Assembly (NCBI RefSeq): GCF_000717655.1
Contig: NZ_JNZY01000066.1
Location: 1-19,280, forward strand
Length of the DNA: 19,280 bases
Direction of reading: 5' to 3'
DNA from: Streptomyces katrae
Lineage (GTDB): Bacteria; Actinomycetota; Actinomycetes; Streptomycetales; Streptomycetaceae
Shown one piece after another: positions 1 through 6,751 of this stretch (positions are counted from its first letter, which is position 1; the number at the start of each line of letters is the position of its first letter). A program made the translations under genes and the position numbers. The notes below the pieces were generated by a model. It was not told the origin of the DNA and made no database searches. It was given only the letters and a program-made list of their open reading frames with translations.

Positions 1-156
1 CGGTCGGTCAAGGGTGGCCGAAGGCCATCGCGAAGCGACGCGACGACGAAGGAGGAGCGCCCTTGAGGGACCGGCACGACACGGAAGGACAGTGGACTGC
101 CGGGACGCCCCCGGACACACACCGACACCGCTCACACATACCCCGCCCTTCAAGCC
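1..156. other. Window edge, no convincing gene
   Basis: The first 66 bases are open in plus frame 1 and end at a TGA (64-66). They could encode the last 21 residues of a gene that starts outside the window, with a basic tail ending in KEERP. Nothing else supports coding, so this is only a possibility. Bases 67-156 hold no recognisable gene, promoter or hairpin. Confidence 0.3.
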
Positions 157-460
157 CCGGCTGGCCTTGCCGGTGCCGGGTGCGCGGCTCCCGCCGCCCG
201 CTCGTCCCGGCTGGCCCTACCGGCGCCGGGTGCACGGCCCCCGCCGCCCGCACGTTCCGCCGGCTTTCCCGCCGCCGGGTGCGTGGCCGCCCGCTCGTCC
301 CGGCCGGCCTTGCCGACGCCGCGTGCGCGGCCCCGCCGTCCGCTCGTCCCGGCCGGCCCTACCGGCGCCGGGTGCACGGCCCCCCACCCGCACGTCCCGG
401 TCGGACTCTCCGATGCGGAGTGCACCGGTCCCGTCCTCGCCCCGGTCGGCCTTTCCGCCC
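157..460. repeat. Degenerate 43-50 bp tandem repeat array
   Basis: About seven units each begin with CCGG, at 157, 207, 257 (degenerate), 300, 349, 397 and 442. The shared core reads roughly CCGGCYGGCCYTRCCGGCGC followed by CGGGTGCACGGCC and a CCGCCCGCWCGTC tail. Unit lengths are about 50, 50, 43, 49, 48 and 45 bp with the last cut short, so the period is not a constant multiple of three. That argues against a repeat protein. The array ends directly at the stop codon of the phosphoesterase gene on the minus strand, in its 3' flank. Units 6 and 7 are the most diverged. The unit contains small palindromes (CCGGCGCCGG, GTGCAC) and could form structured RNA. Confidence 0.75.
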
Positions 461-461
461 C

Positions 462-1073
462 TCATCCCCGCAGTGCGAACGACGCCCGGTCCCGCCATGC
501 CACTCCGTCGTGGACCATCAGGTCGACCGACGAGATGCGGGTCGTGAGGGGGAGCGAGCGTGCCAGGTCGGCTTCGATCTCGGCCAGTACTTCCGGCTCC
601 TGTCGCTGTGCGACCGTCAGATGCGGGACGACGTCCGGGAACCGGCCCCCGTACGGCTGGGCCTGCGGCCAGCGGTCGGTGATGGCGCGGGTGAGCAGCC
701 TCAGCTGCGTGTCCGGTTCGGGGGCCAGGTACAGCACCTCCGGGAAGCGGCGGCTCTCGGCGAACCGGACGTCGAAGGCCCGGTGGCTGCCCAGGGTCTC
801 GGCGAGCGCCGCGTGGACGGTGGCGTCGATGAGGTGCTCGTCGAGGAACGGGAAGAGCACCGTCACGTGCGCCGGGACCCCGGCGAGGGCCGAGGGGTCC
901 AGCCGTTCGCGCCATGCGCGAACGGCTGGTTCGGCCTCGGGGACCTTCACGAGGAGGCCTGTCCGGCCCGCCTCGAAGCGGCTCGTGTCGGACGTGGCGC
1001 CGGACGGGGTGCCGGACGTGGAGCCGAGCGTGGTGTCGGGGGAGTCGGGTGCCATGACACCGGATGGTGCCAC
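462..1073 (-). CDS. 2H phosphoesterase, 2'-5' RNA ligase-like
   Basis: This encodes a 203-residue cytosolic protein of the 2H phosphoesterase (LigT / 2'-5' RNA ligase) superfamily. Two H-x-T-x motifs define the fold and active site: HVTV at residues 69-72 and HLTV at 151-154, about 80 residues apart as usual. Family members hydrolyse or ligate 2',5'- or cyclic phosphodiesters; the substrate here is unknown. The first 35 residues are Ser/Thr/Gly/Pro-rich and poorly conserved, so the GTG at 1073 is uncertain; an in-frame ATG at 1055 or a later start is possible. It lies 40 bp downstream of the ABC permease on the same strand, so it is probably the distal gene of that operon. The functional link to efflux is unclear. 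Confidence 0.8.
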   Translation of the reverse strand: MAPSGVMAPDSPDTTLGSTSGTPSGATSDTSRFEAGRTGLLVKVPEAEPAVRAWRERLDPSALAGVPAHVTVLFPFLDEHLIDATVHAALAETLGSHRAFDVRFAESRRFPEVLYLAPEPDTQLRLLTRAITDRWPQAQPYGGRFPDVVPHLTVAQRQEPEVLAEIEADLARSLPLTTRISSVDLMVHDGVAWRDRASFALRG

Positions 1074-1110
1074 CCGGCGCCCGCCACCGCCCCGCCACCC
1101 GGCGCCCGCC
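1069..1110. repeat. 17-bp direct repeat
   Basis: GCCACCCGGCGCCCGCC occurs twice, at 1069-1085 and 1094-1110, with a 25-bp period. It fills the gap between the permease stop and the phosphoesterase start and looks like a local duplication. Its position at the phosphoesterase start region means it could affect translation initiation. Confidence 0.7.
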
Positions 1111-1113
1111 CCC

Positions 1114-2316
1114 TCACCCCGCCTGCAGCGCCAGCGTCGGTGACAGGCGGGCCGCGCGGACTGCCGGGTAGAGGCCTGCCAGGGTGCCTATCGCCAGGGT
1201 CGAGGCGAAGCCGCCCGTCACCGCCCAGAGGGGGACCACCCAGGGGAGGTCGCCCGCCCGGGCGTAGGCCGCCGTGGCCGCAGCGCCGAGGGCGATGCCC
1301 GCCAGGCCGCCGAGGCCCGACAGGAGCAGGGACTCCGTGACGAACTGGATGCGCACCTGGCCCTTGGTCGCGCCCAGCGAACGGCGCAGGCCGATCTCGT
1401 GGCGGCGCTCCAGGACCGAGATGATCATGGTGTTCGCGACCCCGACGCCGCCCACCAGCAGGGCGATCCCGCCCAGCCCCAGCAGGAGCGTGCTGAAGGC
1501 GCCCTCCGTGGCCGCCTTCGCCTGGAGCGCCGCCGACGGGTCCGTCACCGAGACCGTGCTCGGGGACTGCGGGTTGGCCGTCGGGGCGATCAGGCTGCGG
1601 ACCGCCGCCACGCGGTCGTCCGCCGAGCGCTCGTACACCGCCGTCGGGTGGCCGTCGAAGCCGAGCAGCTGCTCCGCCGCCTCCCAGCCGATCAGCGCCG
1701 AGCGCTCGATCTCCGGGGCCAGCGGGACCGGGTCCAGGATGCCGATGACCGTGAAGTACCGGCCGCCGATGAACACCTGCTGCCCCGGATCGGTGATGCC
1801 CAGCCGCTCCGCCGACACGTTCCCGAGCACCACCGACGGGTAGCGTCCGGTGGCCCCGTTCAGCCACGTCCCCTTCTGCATCCGGGCGCGCAGCACCTCC
1901 AGCAGGTCGTCCTTCGTGGCCTTGAGGCCGATGCCGCCGGTCTCCTCCTTCGGGATGTTCTCCGATCGCCGTACGGACTGCGCGACGTCGCCCGTCGTAC
2001 CCACCGATTCGACCCCCTCGATACGGGAGATCATGCCCGGGGCCTCCTTCGGCAGCTTCGTGTCCTGCCCCGAGAACATCGACTGGCCCGGCGTCGCCAC
2101 CAGCATGTTCGTGCCCAGCTTGTCGAGCTCGCGCAGGAGCTCGGCCTGGCTGGACGAGGACACCCCGACCACCGCGATCATCGTCGCGATGCCGATCGCG
2201 ATCCCGAGCGCGGACAGGAACACCCGCATCGGCCGAGACCGCAGCCCCGCCGAGCCGACGTGCAGGACGTCCCGGGGGCCGAGGCGGGACGGGGTCAGCT
2301 TCCTGGCGGCCCTCAT
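1114..2316 (-). CDS. ABC transporter permease, MacB/FtsX type
   Basis: This 400-residue integral membrane protein has the MacB layout. One transmembrane helix lies near residues 31-53, followed by a large extracellular MacB_PCD domain with the typical GTNM motif near residue 70. Three more helices lie in the last ~130 residues, with the FtsX-type cytoplasmic signature ERRHEIGLRRSLGAT between the second and third helices. It ends in the family-typical LSPTLALQAG. The ATG at 2316-2314 overlaps the ATPase stop (ATGA), so translation is coupled. Such permeases do not form a classical channel: they transmit ATPase motion to an extracytoplasmic substrate or adaptor. Substrates in related systems are peptides, antibiotics or lipoproteins; the substrate here is unknown. 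Confidence 0.92.
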   Translation of the reverse strand: MRAARKLTPSRLGPRDVLHVGSAGLRSRPMRVFLSALGIAIGIATMIAVVGVSSSSQAELLRELDKLGTNMLVATPGQSMFSGQDTKLPKEAPGMISRIEGVESVGTTGDVAQSVRRSENIPKEETGGIGLKATKDDLLEVLRARMQKGTWLNGATGRYPSVVLGNVSAERLGITDPGQQVFIGGRYFTVIGILDPVPLAPEIERSALIGWEAAEQLLGFDGHPTAVYERSADDRVAAVRSLIAPTANPQSPSTVSVTDPSAALQAKAATEGAFSTLLLGLGGIALLVGGVGVANTMIISVLERRHEIGLRRSLGATKGQVRIQFVTESLLLSGLGGLAGIALGAAATAAYARAGDLPWVVPLWAVTGGFASTLAIGTLAGLYPAVRAARLSPTLALQAG

Positions 2317-3050
2317 CGTGTTCCCGCCTCCGCCCGCGCCGTGTTCCATGTGTCCGCCACGATCTCCCCGTCCCGGATCCGCACCTGCCGCGGCAGGCTC
2401 GCCGCGATCTCCTGGTCGTGGGTGATCACGGCGATGGTGGCCCCGTCCGCGTTCAGCTCGTGCAGCAGCTCCATCACCGACTGCCCCGACGCCGAGTCCA
2501 GTGCGCCCGTCGGCTCGTCGGCCAGCAGCAGGTCCGGCTCGCCGGCCGCCGCGCGGGCGATCGCCACGCGCTGCTTCTGCCCGCCCGACAGCTCGTGCGG
2601 CCGGTGCTCCATCCTGTCCCCGAGGCCGACCCGCTCCAGCGCCCGCGCCGCCCGGCGGCCGCGCTCGGCGCGCGAGAGTCCGGAGTACAGCAGCCCCTCG
2701 GCGACGTTCGCCTGCGCGCTGATGCCCGGTACGAGGTGGAAGGACTGGAAGACGAAGCCGATATGGCGTGAGCGCAGTGCCGACAGGGCGCGGTCGGACA
2801 GGCTCGCGATGTCGTGCCCGGCGATGGCGACCGCGCCGGCGCTCGGGCGGTCGAGGGTGCCGACGATGTGCAGCAGGGTGGACTTCCCGGAGCCGGACGG
2901 GCCGACGATGGCGAGGAGCTCGCCGTTCAGGACCGTGAGGTCCACCCCGCGCAGGGCCTTGACCCCGCCCGGGTACTCCTTGGTGACGCCCGCCAGCTCC
3001 ACGACGGCGCGCGCGTGCCGGTTCTCTGCGGCGGCCACTGTCGTCGTCAC
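2313..3050 (-). CDS. ABC transporter ATPase, MacB/LolD type
   Basis: This 245-residue nucleotide-binding subunit drives the adjacent permease. All motifs are intact: Walker A GPSGSGKST (about residues 50-58), the Q-loop in FVFQSFHLVPG, signature LSGGQKQR, Walker B LLLADEPTGALD and the H-loop in VITHD. The ADEPTGALDS sequence is characteristic of the MacB/LolD branch. The GTG start at 3050-3048 overlaps the adaptor's stop (GTGA), and its own stop overlaps the permease start (ATGA), so the subunits are probably made in fixed ratio. Confidence 0.95.
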   Translation of the reverse strand: MTTTVAAAENRHARAVVELAGVTKEYPGGVKALRGVDLTVLNGELLAIVGPSGSGKSTLLHIVGTLDRPSAGAVAIAGHDIASLSDRALSALRSRHIGFVFQSFHLVPGISAQANVAEGLLYSGLSRAERGRRAARALERVGLGDRMEHRPHELSGGQKQRVAIARAAAGEPDLLLADEPTGALDSASGQSVMELLHELNADGATIAVITHDQEIAASLPRQVRIRDGEIVADTWNTARAEAGTR

Positions 3051-4159
3051 TGCTTCGGGATCCCCACCTGCATGCCCTCCTTGAGGGCGTCCTCCTTGAC
3101 CTCGACGCGGCCCTGCCCGAACATGCCGAGCTCGACCGGGACGTCACGGACCGCGCCGTTCTCGACGACCTGGACGCCGAAGCCGCCGCCGGACAGCGCG
3201 AGGAGTGCGTTGACCGGTACGGAGAGCACGCCCTTGCGGGTCTCGCCGGTCAGCCGGATCGATACCGGGGACTGGTCCGGGCCCTTGATCTCGGAGGCGT
3301 TGTCGAGGGAGACGCTCACCTCGACCTTCGGCTTCCCGCCACCGCCGCCACCGCCGCCGCCGGACCCGCCCCCGGCGCCGTTCGGGTCGTCCGGGTTCGC
3401 CGTGCTGCCCACCGAGTCGATCTGCCCGGTCGCCTTGCCGCCGCCCGGCAGGTTCACGGTGACCTCGTCGCCGGTCTTCGCCGCGCCCGCCTTGGCCACG
3501 TCCAACTGGAACCGGACCATCCGTTCGGTTCCGGTCAGGGTCAGCACCGGCTTGCCCGGCGTCGGCTCGTCGCCGACCGCCGTGTCGTTCTTCTGGACCC
3601 GCTGCGGGCCGGCCGCGAAGGCGATGTCGTCCTTGCCGACCTCGCCGGTCTCCGCCGCCTTGTGCGCCTTCTGCCAGCGCTTGACCGCCGTCGCCGTGCC
3701 CGCCGTGAAGGTACCGTCCTCCGGGTCGAGCCCGGTCCCGTACCCGAGGGCCTGGAGGTTCCGCTTGAGCTGTCTGACGTCCTCGCCCTTGTCCCCGGTC
3801 TTCATCGGCCGGTACACGGGCGTGCTCCCGTACATCAGCCGCACGGGCTTGCCGTTGACCTCGTACAGCTTCCCGTCCCGTTCGATCGCCGCGCCGGCGC
3901 CGGCGGCCCAGGTCAGCACCCCCGGGCCGCCCGCGGCGAGCTTGCGCTCCTGCGCGTAGCCGAGGGTGCCCTCCACGCTGAGCCCGGAGCTGAGGTCCCC
4001 GCGCGTCACCGGAGCCGTCTGCTGCGGCAGCCCGTCCGCGCGCCGGTCCTTGGAACCGTCCGAGTCCCCCCGCGGCTGGGCCGTCACCGCGTACCCCCCG
4101 CCGGAGACGGCGAGTACGACGGCCAGCGAGCCCAGCAGCCACTTGCCGCGCCGCCTCAC
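3047..4159 (-). CDS. Efflux adaptor with peptidoglycan-binding domain
   Basis: This 370-residue extracytoplasmic adaptor (HlyD/MacA-like) is the partner of the MacB-type ABC pair. A basic N-terminus followed by a hydrophobic helix (residues 7-24) anchors it in the membrane. A PG_binding_1 domain spans about residues 113-180 (GDKGEDVRQLKRNLQALGYG, then DGTFTAGTATAVKRWQ), as expected where a Gram-positive adaptor reaches the wall. Membrane-fusion-type beta segments follow. A glycine run (about residues 263-275) interrupts the second half and is probably a flexible linker. The GTG at 4159 was chosen because it overlaps the upstream lipoprotein's stop (GTGA) and directly precedes the anchor helix. 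Its role in holding the transporter at the wall is inferred from family knowledge. Confidence 0.88.
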   Translation of the reverse strand: MRRRGKWLLGSLAVVLAVSGGGYAVTAQPRGDSDGSKDRRADGLPQQTAPVTRGDLSSGLSVEGTLGYAQERKLAAGGPGVLTWAAGAGAAIERDGKLYEVNGKPVRLMYGSTPVYRPMKTGDKGEDVRQLKRNLQALGYGTGLDPEDGTFTAGTATAVKRWQKAHKAAETGEVGKDDIAFAAGPQRVQKNDTAVGDEPTPGKPVLTLTGTERMVRFQLDVAKAGAAKTGDEVTVNLPGGGKATGQIDSVGSTANPDDPNGAGGGSGGGGGGGGGKPKVEVSVSLDNASEIKGPDQSPVSIRLTGETRKGVLSVPVNALLALSGGGFGVQVVENGAVRDVPVELGMFGQGRVEVKEDALKEGMQVGIPKQ

Positions 4160-4671
4160 GCGGCGTCGCACTTCTTCTGGGCCTGCTCGAAGGCCTTTTC
4201 CTGGCCCTCGGGGATCTGGGTCGCGCTCATCGCGCTGCCGTTGAACTCCGGGTCGGGGATGTTCACGCCGTTGTCCCGCATGCACTTGGCCCACTTCAGG
4301 GCCTTGTCCTTCTGCTCCTGCGACATCTGGCCCGTCCCGGGGGCCTGCAGCCCGCACGCGTCGAAGGCCTTCTTCAGCGCCTCCGGATCCTCGCTGCCCG
4401 AGCCCAGCGTCATGCCGCGCGGGTCCTGGCCGGGCTCCGGGTCGGGCGCGTCCATGCCGTGCTCGCGCAGGCACTTGCGCGTCTTGAGCGCCTTGTCGGC
4501 GTCGGCGCCGCTGGCGGTTCCGCTGCCGCCGCCGCTCGACGCGTTGTTCTCGGTGGAGTCCTCCTTCTTCCCGTCCTTCCCGTCCGAACCGACACCGCCC
4601 GTGCACGCGGTGACGAAGAGGGTCAGCCCGGTGAGGGCCGCGGCCGTGGTCATGGTCATGGATCGCTTCAT
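4156..4671 (-). CDS. Secreted lipoprotein with duplicated Cys-paired repeat
   Basis: This 171-residue lipoprotein has signal sequence MKRSMTMTTAAALTGLTLFV and lipobox VTAC, with Cys23 the probable lipidation site. A low-complexity acidic/Ser/Gly linker follows (24-58). The mature part contains two copies of a motif: KCLREHGMDAPDPE (66-79) and KCMRDNGVNIPDPE (129-142). Each is followed 38-39 residues after its Cys by a second Cys (67/106 and 130/168). As first gene of the efflux operon it may be a substrate-binding or signal-sensing component. I do not know an experimentally defined function. ATG 4671 was chosen because it opens the signal peptide. The SD is weak (AGGG about 9 nt upstream). 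Confidence 0.85.
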   Translation of the reverse strand: MKRSMTMTTAAALTGLTLFVTACTGGVGSDGKDGKKEDSTENNASSGGGSGTASGADADKALKTRKCLREHGMDAPDPEPGQDPRGMTLGSGSEDPEALKKAFDACGLQAPGTGQMSQEQKDKALKWAKCMRDNGVNIPDPEFNGSAMSATQIPEGQEKAFEQAQKKCDAA

Positions 4672-4761
4672 GCGGCCGACCCTGCACGAGAGGCGGGTTT
4701 CGCTTCCCTCTCCGATCTTGCTTATGACGAGGAAATGCGAGATTCCGGTAAAGAGGGCGGC
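4672..4761. promoter_or_regulatory. Divergent promoter region between efflux operon and two-component genes
   Basis: This 90-bp gap separates the divergent lipoprotein and response-regulator genes. It includes an unusually AT-rich stretch (4711-4753, with CTTGCTTATGACGAGGAAAT) in otherwise GC-rich DNA. It must carry the promoters of both transcription units unless transcription starts inside a gene. I could not assign -35/-10 pairs with good spacing on either strand, and no clear direct-repeat operator for the response regulator stands out. Confidence 0.5.
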
Positions 4762-5463
4762 ATGCGAGTTCTGGTGGTGGAGGACGAGGAATTCCTCCGG
4801 GAGATGATCGCCGACGGGCTGCGCCGCGACGCGCTGGCCGTCGACGAGGCGGGCGACGGCCTCGAGGCCCTGCAGCGGCTGCGCCTCGGCGAGTACGACG
4901 TCCTCGTCCTCGACCGCGACCTGCCCGGCCTGCACGGCGACGAGGTCTGCCGGCACGTGGTGCGCGAGCGGCTGCTGACCCGCGTCCTGATGCTGACCGC
5001 CTCCGGGACCGTACGGGACCGGGTCGAAGGGCTCGGCCTCGGCGCCGACGACTACCTGACCAAGCCCTTCGCTTACGACGAGCTCCTCGCCCGCGTCCTG
5101 GCGCTGGGCCGGCGGGCCCGGCCGGCCCTGCCGCCGGTGCTGGATCGCTGCGGGATCGCCGTCGACACGGCCCGCAGGACCGCGACCCGCGACGGGCACC
5201 GGCTCGCGCTGTCGCGCAAGGAGTTCGCCGTGCTGGAGGCACTGCTGCGGGCCGAGGGCGCCGTGCTCGGCAACGACGACCTGATCGAGCAGGTGTGGGA
5301 GGAGGGCACCTCGTACAGCACGAACGCCGTACGGGTGACCCTCAGCAAGCTGCGGGCCAAGCTGGGCGAGCCGCCGCTGATCGAGACCGTGCCGGGCGCG
5401 GGCTACCGGATCACCGCTCCGGCGGCGGGCCCCGGCACCGCCAAGATCGCCGATCCGCGATGA
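4762..5463 (+). CDS. OmpR/PhoB-type response regulator
   Basis: This 233-residue cytosolic transcription factor is paired with the next gene. The receiver domain (1-115) has acidic pocket residues E7/D8, phosphoacceptor Asp51 in VLVLDRDLPG, Thr79 in MLTA and Lys101 in YLTKPF. The C-terminal winged-helix domain (about 128-222) includes LSRKEFAVLEALL, the recognition segment NAVRVTLSKLRAKLG and the wing VPGAGYRI. ATG 4762 is preceded by AAGAGGGCGG as SD and opens exactly at the receiver (MRVLVVEDE). The stop overlaps the kinase start. Because it is divergent from the lipoprotein/MacB operon, that operon is its most likely target (inference). Confidence 0.95.
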   Translation: MRVLVVEDEEFLREMIADGLRRDALAVDEAGDGLEALQRLRLGEYDVLVLDRDLPGLHGDEVCRHVVRERLLTRVLMLTASGTVRDRVEGLGLGADDYLTKPFAYDELLARVLALGRRARPALPPVLDRCGIAVDTARRTATRDGHRLALSRKEFAVLEALLRAEGAVLGNDDLIEQVWEEGTSYSTNAVRVTLSKLRAKLGEPPLIETVPGAGYRITAPAAGPGTAKIADPR

Positions 5464-6725
5464 GAGCAGTGCTCCATTCCGAGCGTGCCCGTCTCACCGC
5501 GCTCTACGGCTCGCTGCTCGTCCTCGCCGGCGGCGGCCTGATCACCCTGATCAACATCCTGCTGCGGGGCGGCCTCTACACCCGCATCAGCGGAGCCGTC
5601 ACCACCGCCGTCCCCGGCACCGCGTTCGAACGCGCCGCCGTCGAAGGCCAACCGCTCAAGGCCGTCCCCGCCCAGCGGCTCCCGCCCGGCGCCGCCGAGC
5701 CCACCCAGGAGCAGCTCCAGACGTGGGCCGTGACCCGCAACCTGTCCTCCGCCGTCGAGTCCGCCACCCTCCACGAGCTGCTGATCGTCTCGCTCATCGC
5801 CCTCGCCGTGTTCGCCGTACCGTCGATCTGGCTGGCCTGGTGGATGGCCGGCCGCGTGCTGCGCCCCGTCGGCGTCATCACCGAAACGGCCCGCCGCCTT
5901 TCGGGGGAGAACCTGCACGAGCGGATCGGCCTCGAGGCCCCGCCCGGCGAGCTCAAGCGTCTGGCCGACACCTTCGACGGCATGCTCGACCGGATGGAGG
6001 GCCTGGTGGGCGCGCAGCGCCGGTTCGCCGCCAACGCCGCCCACGAGCTGCGAACCCCGCTCGCCGTCCAGCGGGCGGCCGCCGAGATCGGGCTGGCGGG
6101 GGACCCGCCGCCGGAGAAGGTGGCCCGGATCCGCTCCAAGCTGATCGGCGTCGCCGACTCCAGCGAGCACCTCATCGAGTCGCTGTTGCTGCTCGCGGTG
6201 TCGGAGGAGGGCCTGGAGACCACGGCCCCGGTGGACCTGGCGGCCCTGGTCGAGGCCGAACTCACGGAGGCCGCCCGGGCCGAGGCGGGCCCGGAGTCCG
6301 GCGCGGGGGCCGGGCGGCCGGGCGTCGTACGGGACCTTGCGCCGCTGGCCGTGACCGGTGACCGGGCGCTGTTGGGCCATCTGGTGCGGAACCTGCTCGG
6401 CAACGCCGTACGGCACAACCGGCCGGGCGGCCGGATCAGCGTGGCGACCTCCGCCGGCGGGGCGCTGACGGTGTCCAACACCGGCCCGGTGATCGACCCC
6501 GCCGACGTACCACGGCTGCTGGAACCGTTCCGGCGGCGGGCCGAACGGCAGCACACCGCGGGCGAGGGTGCGGGCCTCGGGCTCTCCATCGTGGCCTCGG
6601 TCGCGCGGGCGCACGGCGCGAAGCTGGTGGCGCGGGCCAATCCCGCTCCGGGCGGCGGACTGACTGTCAGGGTCCGCTTTCCGGTGGGACCCGCGCCGCT
6701 CCGGCCGCCGCCTCAAGAGTCCTGA
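5460..6725 (+). CDS. Sensor histidine kinase
   Basis: This is a 421-residue membrane kinase. Transmembrane helix 1 is about residues 15-35, an extracytoplasmic loop of about 70 residues spans 36-104, and helix 2 is about 106-129. A HAMP domain (130-183) follows, then an H-box with His195 in ANAAHELRTPLAVQR. The catalytic domain has an N-box (HLVRNLLGNAVRHN), a G1-like VSNTGPVI and a G2 box GEGAGLGLSIV. The G1 box reads N-T-G rather than the usual D-N/T-G, a variation seen in actinobacterial kinases. The ATG at 5460 overlaps the regulator's stop (ATGA). The short loop suggests it senses envelope or small-molecule stress directly. The signal is unknown. Confidence 0.93.
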   Translation: MRAVLHSERARLTALYGSLLVLAGGGLITLINILLRGGLYTRISGAVTTAVPGTAFERAAVEGQPLKAVPAQRLPPGAAEPTQEQLQTWAVTRNLSSAVESATLHELLIVSLIALAVFAVPSIWLAWWMAGRVLRPVGVITETARRLSGENLHERIGLEAPPGELKRLADTFDGMLDRMEGLVGAQRRFAANAAHELRTPLAVQRAAAEIGLAGDPPPEKVARIRSKLIGVADSSEHLIESLLLLAVSEEGLETTAPVDLAALVEAELTEAARAEAGPESGAGAGRPGVVRDLAPLAVTGDRALLGHLVRNLLGNAVRHNRPGGRISVATSAGGALTVSNTGPVIDPADVPRLLEPFRRRAERQHTAGEGAGLGLSIVASVARAHGAKLVARANPAPGGGLTVRVRFPVGPAPLRPPPQES

Positions 6726-6751
6726 ATGTTCCGATGTGTACCGTCGGAGGC

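Noticed and set aside
157..460. CRISPR array
   Set aside because: Units are imperfect, contiguous and have no unique spacers; no cas genes are present. It is a degenerate tandem repeat.
63..1340. Long plus-strand open frame of 425 codons
   Set aside because: It crosses the repeat array and then runs antisense to the 2H phosphoesterase, which has both H-x-T motifs. The composition is Arg/Pro-rich with no motif, typical of a shadow frame in GC-rich DNA.
2317..3147. N-terminal extension of the permease frame upstream of ATG 2316
   Set aside because: It is the same DNA as the ABC ATPase in another frame; the ATPase has all nucleotide-binding motifs and the permease starts at the ATGA overlap.
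4711..4753. Assigned -35/-10 promoters in the AT-rich divergent gap
   Set aside because: Candidate hexamers such as TTGCTT or TTTACC have no good -10 at 16-18 bp on either strand, so only a general promoter region is reported.
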